Assembly: GCF_036192275.1 (NCBI RefSeq)
Contig: NZ_CP108088.1
Span: forward strand, 6,635,501 to 6,699,500
Source of the DNA: Streptomyces sp. NBC_00250
Lineage (GTDB): Bacteria; Actinomycetota; Actinomycetes; Streptomycetales; Streptomycetaceae
Length of the DNA: 64,000 nucleotides
Reading direction: 5' to 3'
Of this stretch, positions 9,846 to 18,375 are shown piece after piece; position 1 is the stretch's first letter, and every line of letters starts with the position of its first letter. Below the pieces are notes generated by a model, which was not told the DNA's origin, did no database searches, and was given only the letters and a program-made list of their open reading frames with translations. The position numbers and the translations under genes are program-made.

Positions 9846-10685
9846 ATGGGGTGGACGGTCCTCTACATCGCGTTCGGCGTGGTCGCGCTGTGGCTGCTGG
9901 GGGAGGTGCTCCTCCAGTACAAGGCACGACTGCGCTGGCGGGTTCTCGCCTTCTGCGGCTTCCTCGGCGTGGTCTTCGGCGTACTGCTGCCCTCGGTGGC
10001 GGTGATCATCGCCGGGGCGGTCGCCTTCGCCGTCGGCCAGACCTATGTGACGCTCTCCTTCCGCCGTGGCTTCTCCACCGGCTGGGCGATCGGCGGCAGC
10101 CCGGGCGCGAGCCGGCGCCGCAGGTCGGGTGCTCCGGTGCAGGCCGGACCCACGCTGGAGGTCACCGAGCTCTCGTACGAGGCCGAGGACGCCCCGTACT
10201 CGGTGCAGGACGGGCCGGAGGGGGCCGACGCTCCGTCCGCCGCCGAGACCACCGCGGTCTACGAGCCCCTGCCGATGCCCGAGGACACCGGCCAGTACGG
10301 GGTCTACAACCTGGGCCAGGACACGGGCCAGGGTGCCTCCCAGACCCCCGGCACCGGCTATGACACGGGTTACCAGACGGGGTACGACCCCTACGCGCCC
10401 GCGTACGAGCAGCAGCAGCCGGCCTACGACTACGGTCAGGCCGCCGGGCAGCAGCAGTACGCCGCCTACTCCGACCCGTACATCGGCCCGGGTACGGACG
10501 GCCAGCAGTACGGCTCCTACTACGGCGACCCGTACGCCCCCTCGTACAGCTACGACACGCCGCCCGGCGGGGTCTGGGTCCCGCAGCAGCGCGACACCGA
10601 TCAGGCGCCCCAGCCGCAGCAGCAGGGACCGGGCCAGTACGGCTACGAGCCGCACCCGGACGACCAGCAGCAGTACCGGTACTGA
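9846..10685 (+). CDS. Membrane protein with a Gln/Tyr/Gly-rich disordered tail
   Basis: A 279-residue protein I cannot assign to a named family. Residues 1-70 hold two or three hydrophobic helices (WTVLYIAFGVVALWLLGEVL; VLAFCGFLGVVFGVLLPSV). An Arg-rich stretch near 85-95 suggests the tail is cytoplasmic. From about residue 140 to the end the sequence is low-complexity and rich in Gln, Tyr, Gly, Pro and Asp, like prion-like or phase-separating domains. A GGAGAGG ribosome site precedes ATG 9846. Homologous proteins follow metF in other Streptomyces as I recall. Function unknown; scaffolding or sensing is speculation. Confidence 0.8.
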   Translation: MGWTVLYIAFGVVALWLLGEVLLQYKARLRWRVLAFCGFLGVVFGVLLPSVAVIIAGAVAFAVGQTYVTLSFRRGFSTGWAIGGSPGASRRRRSGAPVQAGPTLEVTELSYEAEDAPYSVQDGPEGADAPSAAETTAVYEPLPMPEDTGQYGVYNLGQDTGQGASQTPGTGYDTGYQTGYDPYAPAYEQQQPAYDYGQAAGQQQYAAYSDPYIGPGTDGQQYGSYYGDPYAPSYSYDTPPGGVWVPQQRDTDQAPQPQQQGPGQYGYEPHPDDQQQYRY

Positions 10686-10692
10686 ATGACCG

Positions 10693-10724
10693 TGGGGCCC
10701 CGCCGAGTTCGGCGGGGCCCCACG
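10693..10724. terminator. Bidirectional terminator
   Basis: A 13-bp near-perfect stem, GTGGGGCCCCGCC with GGCGGGGCCCCAC, with a 6-base loop. It lies between the convergent genes ending at 10685 and 10728 and serves both (end positions good to 1-2 bases). Confidence 0.85.
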
Positions 10725-10727
10725 CGT

Positions 10728-12170
10728 CTACCGGGAGCCGCGGAAGTCCGCGCCCTCCACGATGAATCCCGCCACCAGCGCGCCCGACATGCCCGCGTGG
10801 GCGAGCCCGCCGCCCGGGTGGGACCAGCCGCCCGCGAACCAGAGGCCCGGCAGCGGGGACCGGTTGTCGGCCGGAAGCAGGTGCCCGCCGGCCCCCGCGA
10901 GCGCCGGACCCGGCACCTCGGCGGTGCCCGTGTCCCGCCGTACGTCCTCCGGGGTGCGGACGTGCTGCCACAACAGCCGCTCCCGGAGCCCCGGGACCGC
11001 GCGCCCGGCCGCCTCGACCATCCGCCCGGCGAAGGCCTCCCACGCGGCCGCGTCCCGGTCCGGGGACGTGTGGACGGTCGCCGTGACCGTCACCGACTCG
11101 TGGTCCGCGTCCGGGCGCAGCGCCGGGTCGTCCGGGCGCAGGACCGTCACCGTCGGCCGGTCGCCGTCCGCGTGCACGACCGTGCGGTGGACCGCCTCCG
11201 GCTCCCGGGGCCCGCGCAGGGCCAGACAGACCGTCACCCGGCTCGTCCGGGCGGCCTGGTACAGCGGCCAGTCGTCGCCGTGACCCCACTCGACGACGTG
11301 CTCGTGGTAGAGGGCGGGCACCGGGGCCCCCGAGACGACCTGGTCGGCCTCGACGGTCTCGCCCCCGGCCAGCCGGACACCCACCGCCCGGCCGTCCTTC
11401 TCCAGGACGTCCTCGACGGCCGCGTCGAAGACGAACTCGACCCGCCGCTTCCGGCACCGCTCGTACACCGCGTCGGCGAGCGCCCGCAGGCCCCCGCCCA
11501 CGTACCAGCTGCCGAAGGTCTGCTCCATGTACGGCAGGACGGCGGCCGAGGCCGGGGCGGTGGCCGGGTCGAAGCCGTACGTCCACGCGTACGCGTCGAG
11601 GAGGGCGGCGAGCCGGGGGTCGCGCAGCTCACGCGCCCCGATCTGCGCGAGCGTCGTCGTCGGGCGCCGCAACAGGCCCGCCTTCAGGGCCGGGTACGGC
11701 TCACGGGCCAGCGGCGAACGGTCGGCCGGCTGCGGCTCCTCCAGGAGCGGGCGGCGGGTGCGGTCCCAGGCCTCGCGGGCCCGCACCAGGAAGTCGCCCC
11801 AGCGCTCGCCCGCACCCGCGCCGAGCGCCGCGTCCAGGGCGGCGACCGTGCCGGCCCGGGACGCGTTCGGCAGGTCCACGCGGGCGTTGTCGGCGAAGAC
11901 ATGACGGCTCGCCGGGTCGACCTGCGTCAGCGAGACGCAGTCCTCCAGGGGCTCCTTGCCGGTCTTCACGAACAGGTCCCGGTACACGGCGGGCAGGTGC
12001 AGCAGCCCGGGGCCCGTGTCGAACGCGAACCCGTCGCGCGCGAACCGGCCGACCGCGCCGCCGTACGTCGCCCCCCGCTCGTACACCGTCACCCGGTGGC
12101 CCGCCACGGCCAGCCGGGCCGCCGCCGCCATGGCGCCGAGTCCCGCGCCGATCACCACAATCCGTGCCAT
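10728..12170 (-). CDS. Phytoene desaturase-family FAD oxidoreductase
   Basis: A 480-residue flavoprotein of the CrtI/amine-oxidase superfamily. It has an N-terminal FAD fold (IVVIGAGLGAMAAAARLAVAGHRV), then GGAVGRFARDGFAFDTGPGLLHLP, and a C-terminal GLWFAGGWSHPGGGLAHAGMSGALVAG flavin motif. These features match carotenoid desaturases and isomerases, but no other carotenoid genes (crtB, crtE) are nearby, so a carotenoid role is uncertain. It starts at ATG 12170. The DUF4126 gene lies 43 bp upstream on the same strand, so the two may be cotranscribed. Confidence 0.88.
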   Translation of the reverse strand: MARIVVIGAGLGAMAAAARLAVAGHRVTVYERGATYGGAVGRFARDGFAFDTGPGLLHLPAVYRDLFVKTGKEPLEDCVSLTQVDPASRHVFADNARVDLPNASRAGTVAALDAALGAGAGERWGDFLVRAREAWDRTRRPLLEEPQPADRSPLAREPYPALKAGLLRRPTTTLAQIGARELRDPRLAALLDAYAWTYGFDPATAPASAAVLPYMEQTFGSWYVGGGLRALADAVYERCRKRRVEFVFDAAVEDVLEKDGRAVGVRLAGGETVEADQVVSGAPVPALYHEHVVEWGHGDDWPLYQAARTSRVTVCLALRGPREPEAVHRTVVHADGDRPTVTVLRPDDPALRPDADHESVTVTATVHTSPDRDAAAWEAFAGRMVEAAGRAVPGLRERLLWQHVRTPEDVRRDTGTAEVPGPALAGAGGHLLPADNRSPLPGLWFAGGWSHPGGGLAHAGMSGALVAGFIVEGADFRGSR

Positions 12171-12212
12171 GTCAGCGACTTTATCCGGCGCCTCGGACAG
12201 TCCCGAACGGGC

Positions 12213-12860
12213 TCAGAAGTGTTCCGAGCCGTCGTCGGACGGCGGCCGGGCCCGTGTGCGGGCCTCCACGTCGGCGAGCTGTCTCTCCTCGCGCCGTTGC
12301 GACCTGCGGCGCAGGAAGCGGCGGATCCGCTGGGCGAGGAAGACCAGTATCACCAGGCCGAGGGCGAGCAGGACGGCCGCGATGCTCGCCGCCGCCAGCG
12401 GATGGAAGATCGCGAAGGTGACGATCGCCGCCACCCCGAGATCCTCCGCCAGACTCAGCGCGACGTTGGAGAACGGCTCCGGTGAGGAGTTGACCGCCAT
12501 CCTCGTCCCGGCCTTGACGAAATGACTCAGCAGGGCCGTCGAACCGCCCACCGCGCCCGCCGCAAGCTCCGGCAGCGAACCGTTCTGCCCGGCGAGCAGG
12601 GCTCCGACCACGGCCCCCGCGATCGGCCGGATCACCGTGTGGACGGAATCCCATATCGAGTCGACGTACGGGATCTTGTCCGCCACCGCCTCACAGAGGA
12701 AGAGCACGCCGGCGGCGACGAGGACATCGGTGCGCTGCAAGGACTCGGGCACCTCGTCGGTGAGCCCGGTCGCGCCGAAGATGCCGAACAGCAGGACCAC
12801 CGCGTACGCGTTGATCCCGCTCGCCCAGCCGCTGGTGAACACCAGGGGGAGTACGGACAC
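12213..12860 (-). CDS. DUF4126 family membrane protein
   Basis: A 215-residue predicted membrane protein with four to five hydrophobic segments (LVFTSGWASGINAYAVVLLFG at the N-terminus; PIAGAVVGALLAG; AAIVTFAIFHPLAAASIAAVLLALGLVILVFL). The conserved SGINAYA and EAVADKIPYVDSIWD signatures fit DUF4126. The C-terminal ~40 residues are a highly charged Arg-rich cytoplasmic tail. It starts at ATG 12860. The molecular function is unknown. Confidence 0.85.
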   Translation of the reverse strand: MSVLPLVFTSGWASGINAYAVVLLFGIFGATGLTDEVPESLQRTDVLVAAGVLFLCEAVADKIPYVDSIWDSVHTVIRPIAGAVVGALLAGQNGSLPELAAGAVGGSTALLSHFVKAGTRMAVNSSPEPFSNVALSLAEDLGVAAIVTFAIFHPLAAASIAAVLLALGLVILVFLAQRIRRFLRRRSQRREERQLADVEARTRARPPSDDGSEHF

Positions 12861-13062
12861 GCCCGCGATCGTAACCAGGACTGAGTACCCGTACCTAGGG
12901 GTCGAGATGAGTAGGTGCGCGGATGGGCGCGGGACCCCCGGAGCGGAAGAGTGGAGTCCACGGAAGGGGCGCGGCTCCGGGCACCGCCGGCACGGGGCTG
13001 CGGAACCGGGGCCGCGCGCCTGCCGCTACGGGGCACGGGGGTGTCACGGGGGTGTGCGGCGG

Positions 13063-13113
13063 AAGGCCGGTGCGACGGGGCTCGGGGGGATCGAGCCTCG
13101 CCGCACCGGCCTT
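13063..13113 (-). terminator. Strong terminator after the tetR gene
   Basis: A long stem: AAGGCCGGTGCG-AC-GGGGCTCG pairs with CGAGCC-TCG-CCGCACCGGCCTT, closing on a short loop. It lies 38 bp past the tetR stop. The rest of the 12861-13150 spacer shows no supported gene. Confidence 0.8.
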
Positions 13114-13150
13114 TCGTCGTCCTCTTGGCGTCCTCCACGCGGGCGCGTGG

Positions 13151-13759
13151 TCAGCGGCCGCCCACCCGGCCGTGCAGCAGCCGGGACAGCGCCGCGTGCA
13201 CGTCGTCGAGCGAACGCTCGCTCTGGAAGGCCTGCCAGTCCAGCGCCGCCACGAGCACCATCCCGACGAGCGCCGCCGCCGTCAGCTGGACGTCGATCTC
13301 CTCGCTCAGCTCACCGGCCGCGACGGCCTCGCGCAGCACCCCCTCGACCACGGCCACGGCTTCCTGCCGGACCACCAGGAGGGTCGAGTTCCACGCCCGG
13401 TTGGTGCGCCACAGCTCGGCCACGTACAGCTGGGTGAAGGCCGGGTAGCGGTCGATGAAGACGAGGCCCGCCCGGATCATCGCGTCCAGCGCGTCGACCC
13501 GGCTCCCGCCGCGCTTGGCGGTCTCCTCGGCCGCCGTCCGCAGCGAGGCCGTGAGCAGCGACACCCCATGGCGCAGCAGCTCCTCGAAGAGCTCGGTCTT
13601 GCTCTTGAAGTTGTAGTAGACCGTGCCCTTGGCCACGCCGGCCCGCTCGGCGATCTCGTCCACCGTGGTCGCGGAGAAGCCCTGCTCCGCGATGAGGGTG
13701 ACGGCCGCCTCGTAGAGCTTCGCGCGCGTGGCCTGGCGTCGGGTGCTGCTGCTGTCCAT
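13151..13759 (-). CDS. TetR-family regulator of the ABC/YhgE operon
   Basis: A 202-residue regulator. The helix-turn-helix is clear (GFSATTVDEIAERAGVAKGTVYYNF, about residues 25-49), followed by a helical ligand domain with the C-terminal arrangement common in TetR proteins that guard efflux or membrane systems. I prefer ATG 13759 (MDSSSTRR); GTG 13792 would add 11 residues. It is the last gene of the minus-strand operon with the YhgE-like and ABC genes, starting 44 bp after the YhgE stop. The palindrome at 16865-16878 in the operon promoter is the obvious candidate operator, giving autoregulation. Confidence 0.92.
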   Translation of the reverse strand: MDSSSTRRQATRAKLYEAAVTLIAEQGFSATTVDEIAERAGVAKGTVYYNFKSKTELFEELLRHGVSLLTASLRTAAEETAKRGGSRVDALDAMIRAGLVFIDRYPAFTQLYVAELWRTNRAWNSTLLVVRQEAVAVVEGVLREAVAAGELSEEIDVQLTAAALVGMVLVAALDWQAFQSERSLDDVHAALSRLLHGRVGGR

Positions 13760-13802
13760 GGGGTCGATTCTCACAGGTGTCGCGGGGGTCACAGACCCCG
13801 TC

Positions 13803-15899
13803 TCACAGGCTCAGTTCGGGGTGGAGCCGGTCGAGCGTCCAGACCTGCTTCTTACGGGCGGACACGGCGGTCAGGGCCAGGGCGCCCAGGGTGAACGCGG
13901 TCAGGACCGCGCAGGCCTGCCAGACGGGCCCGATACCGCCGCCCGTGATCAGCCGGCGCAGCGCCTCGACCACGTAGCTCATCGGCAGGTAGGGGTGGAC
14001 GGCGTTGAAGAAGCCCGGACTGGTCTGTACGGGGTACGTGCCGCCCGCCGAGGTCAGCTGGAGCATCAGGACCGCGAGGACCAGGATCCGGCCGGCCGCG
14101 CCGAAGCGGGCGTTGAGCCACTGGATGATCGCGGCGAAGCAGCAGGTGACCAGGGCGAGGAAGCCGACCGTGCCGGCCGCCCGGTCCATCTGGAGACCGA
14201 GGCCCCAGTGCAGGACCGACATGAGCGCCCCGACCTGGAGGATGCCGATCGCCGCCACCGGCAGCCAGCCGGCGAGCGCGATCCGCCAGGCGGAGCCGCC
14301 GGCGGCCAGGGCGCGCCGGTTGAGCGGCTGGATGATCATGTACGCCACCATCGCGCCGACCCACAGGGAGAGCGGGATGAAGTACGGGGCGAAACCGGTG
14401 CCGTAGTTCGGCGCCTTGTGCAGGGACTGGGAGGCCAGCTGCACGGGATCGGCCATGACCTCCGTACGCCGGTCACGGTCCTGCTCGTCGTAGTCGGGGA
14501 TCCGGTCGACCCCGTCCTTCAGGCCGGTGGCGAGGGTGCCCGAGCCGTCGGCCAGCTTGAACAGGCCGCCGTCGAGGTCGCCCGCGCCCTTCTTGAGCTT
14601 GCCCACGCCGGTGTCGAGGTTGACGGAGCCGGCCTTGGCGTCGGTGATGCCGGTGTGCAGTCTGTCGGCGCCCGCAGCGACCTTCTTCGCGCCCGCGTTG
14701 AGCTCGTTGATCTTCCGGATGGCGTCCTCGACGTCCTCGTCGAGGTGGGGGGCGCGGCGGGCCAGTTCGTCGGCCTGCTGCGTGAGCTTCACGAGCCGCG
14801 CGTCGAGGGTCTTGAGGTCGCCCTTGCTGTCCTTGGTCAGCTCGTGGACGTCGTCCGCGATCGTGGCGACGTCCCCGGCCGTGACGGAGGCCTTCTTGAG
14901 CGTGGCGCAGATGGTGGGGAACTCGGCGGCGGCCTCCGGCTTCGCCACGCACTCGTCCTGGTGGGCCTTGGCCAGCTCGTCGTCGGCCACGTGCGCCGCG
15001 CTACGGATCCCCGGGGCGCGCTTCACCAGGACGTCGAGGTTGTGGCGGACCGCGGTGGCGGAGTCCGAGACGAGCCGGGCGGTGTCGCGGATCGACTTGC
15101 CGTTGTTCGCCAGATAGGGGCGGACCTTGTCTGCGTTGCCGTTCACCTTGTCGGCGAGGGACTGCGTGCCGTCGGCGACCTTGCGGGAGCCGCTCTCCAG
15201 GTCCTTGGCGCCCTTGTCGAGCTTGTTCAGGCCGGCGGCCAGGTCGCCACTGCCGGTCTTGGCGTCCTTGAGGCCCTTCGCCAGGTCCTTCGAGCCCTTC
15301 TTCGCCTTGTCCACACCCTGCTTGAGGTCGCCCGCGCCCTTGGCGGCCTTCGCGGTGGCGTCGTGGATGTCGGAGAAGGAGATGAAGATCTTGTCGAGGA
15401 AGGTGCGGGAGGACTTGGTGGAGGCCGCGGTGCGGACCTCGGAGAACACCGTCCGGGAGATCTGGCCGACGATGTAGTTGTTGGCGTCGTTCGTCCGCAC
15501 CCGGAGGGCGCCGGTCTCGGGCGCGTCGCCGGAACTGGAGGCGATGCGCGAGCTGAAGTCGCCGGGCATGGTCAGGGACAGGTAGTACGTGCCGTCCTCG
15601 ACGCCCTTGCGCGCCTCGGCGTCGCTCACCCGGTGCCAGGCGAAGGTGTTGCTCTCCAGGAGCCCCTTGGTGATGTCGTCACCGGCGTTGATCTTCTTGC
15701 CGTCGGTGGTGGCGCCCCGGTCCTCGTTGACGAGGGCGACGGGGATCTTGTCGAGCCTGCTGTACGGGTCCCAGAACGAGTACAGGTACAGGGCGCCGTA
15801 CAGCAGGGGCAGCAGCAGGATCGCGACGAGCGCGGCGCGCGGCAGCTTTCCCCTGCCGAAGCGCTTCAGCTCAAGCGCGGCCAGTTTCGGCGAGCGCAT
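13803..15899 (-). CDS. YhgE/Pip-type membrane protein
   Basis: A 698-residue protein with the layout of the YhgE/phage-infection-protein family. There is one N-terminal membrane helix (LVAILLLPLLYGALYLYSFW), then a long extracellular region (about residues 45-480) with heptad-like repeats such as LKQGVDKAKKGSKDLAKGLKDAKTG, predicted to form coiled coils, and five to six C-terminal helices resembling an ABC-2 permease. Members include ESX/type VII accessory factors such as EsaA/YueB and putative exporters. Its first codons overlap the last 29 bases of the ATPase gene, supporting a transporter pair. The substrate is unknown. Confidence 0.9.
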   Translation of the reverse strand: MRSPKLAALELKRFGRGKLPRAALVAILLLPLLYGALYLYSFWDPYSRLDKIPVALVNEDRGATTDGKKINAGDDITKGLLESNTFAWHRVSDAEARKGVEDGTYYLSLTMPGDFSSRIASSSGDAPETGALRVRTNDANNYIVGQISRTVFSEVRTAASTKSSRTFLDKIFISFSDIHDATAKAAKGAGDLKQGVDKAKKGSKDLAKGLKDAKTGSGDLAAGLNKLDKGAKDLESGSRKVADGTQSLADKVNGNADKVRPYLANNGKSIRDTARLVSDSATAVRHNLDVLVKRAPGIRSAAHVADDELAKAHQDECVAKPEAAAEFPTICATLKKASVTAGDVATIADDVHELTKDSKGDLKTLDARLVKLTQQADELARRAPHLDEDVEDAIRKINELNAGAKKVAAGADRLHTGITDAKAGSVNLDTGVGKLKKGAGDLDGGLFKLADGSGTLATGLKDGVDRIPDYDEQDRDRRTEVMADPVQLASQSLHKAPNYGTGFAPYFIPLSLWVGAMVAYMIIQPLNRRALAAGGSAWRIALAGWLPVAAIGILQVGALMSVLHWGLGLQMDRAAGTVGFLALVTCCFAAIIQWLNARFGAAGRILVLAVLMLQLTSAGGTYPVQTSPGFFNAVHPYLPMSYVVEALRRLITGGGIGPVWQACAVLTAFTLGALALTAVSARKKQVWTLDRLHPELSL

Positions 15900-16836
15900 C
15901 GGCCGCCCCCTCCTCGGTCGTGTCTTCGGCGGACTCTTCGGTGACGTCGCCGTCGGCCTTGGTGTCGTTGTCCTCGGCGTCGGCGTCGGCGTCTTCTGCG
16001 GCTGCGGCTCCGGACTGGGTCTCGGCTCCGGCTCCGGTCTCGGCCCCGGCCCCGGCCTCGGTTCGGGACTCCGCCTCGGCCTCGGCCTCGGTCTCGGTTC
16101 CGGCCTCGGTCTTGTCGGCCGTGGTGTCGGCGAGCGTGGTGATCCGCAGTGCGTTCTCCGGGGCCTCGCTGCAGACCGCGAGGACGGTGGTCCCGGAATC
16201 CGCCACCGAGCGCAGCAGCGCCCAGGCCTCGGCGCGGTCGGCGTCCGAGAGCTTCAGGTCCGTGTCGTCCACGGCGAGCAGCCGGGGACGGCCGATCAGG
16301 GCCAGGGCGATCGAGAGCCGCAGCGCTTCGAGCCGCTCCAGATCCCGTACGGAGGTCCGCTCGCCCTTCGGCAGGGCGGCGAGGTCGAGCCCCGCGGCCG
16401 CCAGGGCCTCGTCGATCCGGGCCTTGGCCGACGCCTTGCGTTCGGCCGGGCGCCGCAGCAGGGCCCGGACGGTGCCGTCGAAACGGCGCTGGAGCAGGGC
16501 CCGCTCGTTCAGGTGCTCGGCCACCGTGAAGGCGGGGTCGAGCTCGCTGACGCCGGGGACCTGCCCGAGGGCGGTGATCCGGCGCACCGCCGACATCTTC
16601 CGGGGCAGCGGCAGGCCGCCGACCTCGGCCGTGCCCTCCTTGGCCTTCATCCGGCCGGTGAGCGCGAGCAGCAGGCAGGTGCGGCCCGAGCCCGAGGGCC
16701 CCTCGATCGCCACCAGCGAGCCCGGCTCGGCCCGGAACGAGACCGCCCGGAAAGCCCAGCCGCGCGGTCCCTTCAGTCCGAATCCGTCCGCGACGACGGC
16801 GGCGCCGCGCGGCCGCTCATCGGCTTCCGCTCCCAC
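15871..16836 (-). CDS. Degenerate ABC-type ATP-binding protein with acidic tail
   Basis: A 321-residue protein starting at GTG 16836 behind a GGGGGGTGG ribosome site. Residues 15-225 resemble an ABC ATPase, but the key motifs are altered. The Walker A is GPSGSGRT (46-53) with Arg52 in place of the invariant Lys. The LSGGQ signature is not recognisable (region 161-173, DLERLEALR). The Walker B is LLAVDD (186-191) with Asp in place of the catalytic Glu. Residues ~235-321 are an Ala/Glu/Thr/Asp tail with degenerate TEAEAEAE-like repeats. It is coupled to the YhgE-like gene by a 29-bp overlap. It probably binds nucleotide weakly or acts as a regulatory partner; true ATPase activity is doubtful. 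Confidence 0.88.
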   Translation of the reverse strand: MGAEADERPRGAAVVADGFGLKGPRGWAFRAVSFRAEPGSLVAIEGPSGSGRTCLLLALTGRMKAKEGTAEVGGLPLPRKMSAVRRITALGQVPGVSELDPAFTVAEHLNERALLQRRFDGTVRALLRRPAERKASAKARIDEALAAAGLDLAALPKGERTSVRDLERLEALRLSIALALIGRPRLLAVDDTDLKLSDADRAEAWALLRSVADSGTTVLAVCSEAPENALRITTLADTTADKTEAGTETEAEAEAESRTEAGAGAETGAGAETQSGAAAAEDADADAEDNDTKADGDVTEESAEDTTEEGAADALAETGRA

Positions 16837-16864
16837 GGGTCCACCCCCCGATTCCCCTTTTTGA

Positions 16865-16878
16865 ACTGACTGGTCAGT
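16865..16878. promoter_or_regulatory. Operator-like palindrome ACTGAC-TG-GTCAGT
   Basis: A perfect 6-bp inverted repeat with a 2-bp centre. It lies 29 bp upstream of the ABC ATPase start and therefore in the promoter or leader of the ABC-YhgE-tetR operon. It resembles the TGACY-N-RGTCA sites used by many TetR proteins, and the operon encodes one. Confidence 0.6.
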
Positions 16879-17001
16879 GCAAAAGTTACCCCCGAGTGGG
16901 GTTTTCAGGCAAAACCCCAGGTCAGCGGGATTGTCAGTGGGGCCGGGCACGATGGACACATACGGCCACGAAGCCGTCACGCGACGACAGGAGGACTCGT
17001 C

Positions 17002-17520
17002 ATGGCAAGCCCTTCCGCAGCAGCCGCGCCTCGCCGACGCCCCGCCCCCGTGCAGGCGGGACCCGCGTCCGACATCCACCCCGTCCCGCGCCGCACCGCC
17101 GCCCCGCCGGCCGCCCTCGACCTCCTCGCCAAGGCCCGCGCCGGACTCGTCGAGGCCGCCGCGCTCGACCGCCCCCACGAGCGGTACGCGGCGGCCCACC
17201 TCGCCGCCCTGCGGGCCGCCGCCGCAGTGCTTGCCGCCCGGGCCAGGCCCGAGCCCGGCCCCCGCCGCAGGCAGCGGATAAGGAGCGCCTGGGAGCTCCT
17301 CGCCGAGCTGGCGCCCGAGCTGACCGAATGGAGCGCCCTCTTCGCCTCCGGCGCCCCGCGCAGGGCCCGCGCCGAGGCCGGGATCGCCGGCGCGGCGACC
17401 CGGCGCGAGGCCGACGACCTGCTCAGGGACTCCGCGCACTTCCTGCGCCTGGTCGAGCGGCTGCTCGCCCTCCAGCCGGTGCTGCCCCGCCAGCCCGGCG
17501 CGGACGAGGCCGGCGGATGA
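17002..17520 (+). CDS. SAV_6107-type HEPN-domain protein
   Basis: A 172-residue protein. After a ~35-residue Ala/Pro/Arg-rich N-terminus it is all helical ([65 protein letters not shown]), matching the Streptomyces HEPN family named for SAV_6107. HEPN folds are found in RNA-cleaving toxins and nucleotide-binding proteins. RYAAAH near residue 62 fits Rx4H, but its place in the first helix argues against it being the catalytic motif. It starts at ATG 17002 after AGGAGG. A methyltransferase gene follows on the same strand. Confidence 0.75.
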   Translation: MASPSAAAAPRRRPAPVQAGPASDIHPVPRRTAAPPAALDLLAKARAGLVEAAALDRPHERYAAAHLAALRAAAAVLAARARPEPGPRRRQRIRSAWELLAELAPELTEWSALFASGAPRRARAEAGIAGAATRREADDLLRDSAHFLRLVERLLALQPVLPRQPGADEAGG

Positions 17521-17586
17521 TCCGAAAGGCGGGACCGAGGCCATAGGGTGGGGACGTCCGTACCCGTCACCGAGGAGTCAACAGCC

Positions 17587-18375
17587 GTGCCGGACCCTTC
17601 CCCTGTCTTCGGTCGAGAGGCGACGTCGCGCCCGTCGCGCGCCTCCCTGCGTACCGCCGTCGTCTGGGACGTCCTCAAGGACGCCCTCGACCGCCGGGTC
17701 GAGGCCACCGGGAAGGACAGCCTCGACGTCCTCGACACGGGCGGCGGCTCCGGGAACTTCGCGGTGCCGGTCGCCCGCCTCGGCCACCGGGTCACCGTCG
17801 TCGACCCCAGCCCCAACGCGCTCTTCGCGCTGGAGCGCCGGGCCGCCGAGGCCGGGGCCGCCGACCTCGTCACCGGCGTCCAGGGCGACATCAGCGGCCT
17901 CTTCGACGTCGTCGGCCGAGAGGGCTACGACGCGGTGCTCTGCCACGGGGTACTGGAGTACGTCGACGACCCCGCCGAGGGCGTACGGAACGCGGTCGCC
18001 GCGCTCCGGCCCGCCGGCAGCCTCAGCCTGCTCGCCGCCGGACTCGGCGGCGCGGTCCTGGCCCGTGCCCTCGCCGGGCACTTCACCGAGGCCCGGCACG
18101 CGCTCTCCGACCCGGCGGGCCGCTGGGGCGCGGGCGACCCCGTACCCCGGCGCTTCACCACCGAGCAGCTCACCGAACTGGCCGACGCGGCCGGTCTCGA
18201 GGTCGGCGCCGTGCACGGCGTCCGGGTCTTCGCGGACCTCGTCCCCGGCGTCCTCGTCGACACCGAGCCCGGTGCCGCCGAAGCGCTGCTCAAGCTGGAA
18301 GCGGCGGCCGCCGAGCTGCCCTCCTTCCAGGCCATCGCCACCCAGCTGCACCTCCTGGGCGAGAAGCGCGCCTGA
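17587..18375 (+). CDS. Class I SAM-dependent methyltransferase
   Basis: A 262-residue Rossmann-fold methyltransferase. Motif I is LDVLDTGGGSGNFAVPVA, with the acidic residue in VTVVDPSPNALF and motif IV in YDAVLCHGVLEYVDDP. It resembles the CmoA/UbiE-like group, but the substrate is not evident. I chose GTG 17587 because GAGGAG at 17572-17577 is correctly spaced; an in-frame GTG at 17548 would add 13 residues and overlaps a TAGGGT that could be a -10. It is downstream of the HEPN gene with a 66-bp gap. Confidence 0.88.
   Translation: MPDPSPVFGREATSRPSRASLRTAVVWDVLKDALDRRVEATGKDSLDVLDTGGGSGNFAVPVARLGHRVTVVDPSPNALFALERRAAEAGAADLVTGVQGDISGLFDVVGREGYDAVLCHGVLEYVDDPAEGVRNAVAALRPAGSLSLLAAGLGGAVLARALAGHFTEARHALSDPAGRWGAGDPVPRRFTTEQLTELADAAGLEVGAVHGVRVFADLVPGVLVDTEPGAAEALLKLEAAAAELPSFQAIATQLHLLGEKRA

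Noticed and set aside
15900..16870. Ser/Ala-rich protein on the plus strand opposite the ABC ATPase
   Set aside because: A mirror frame of the ATPase acidic-tail repeats without start signals.
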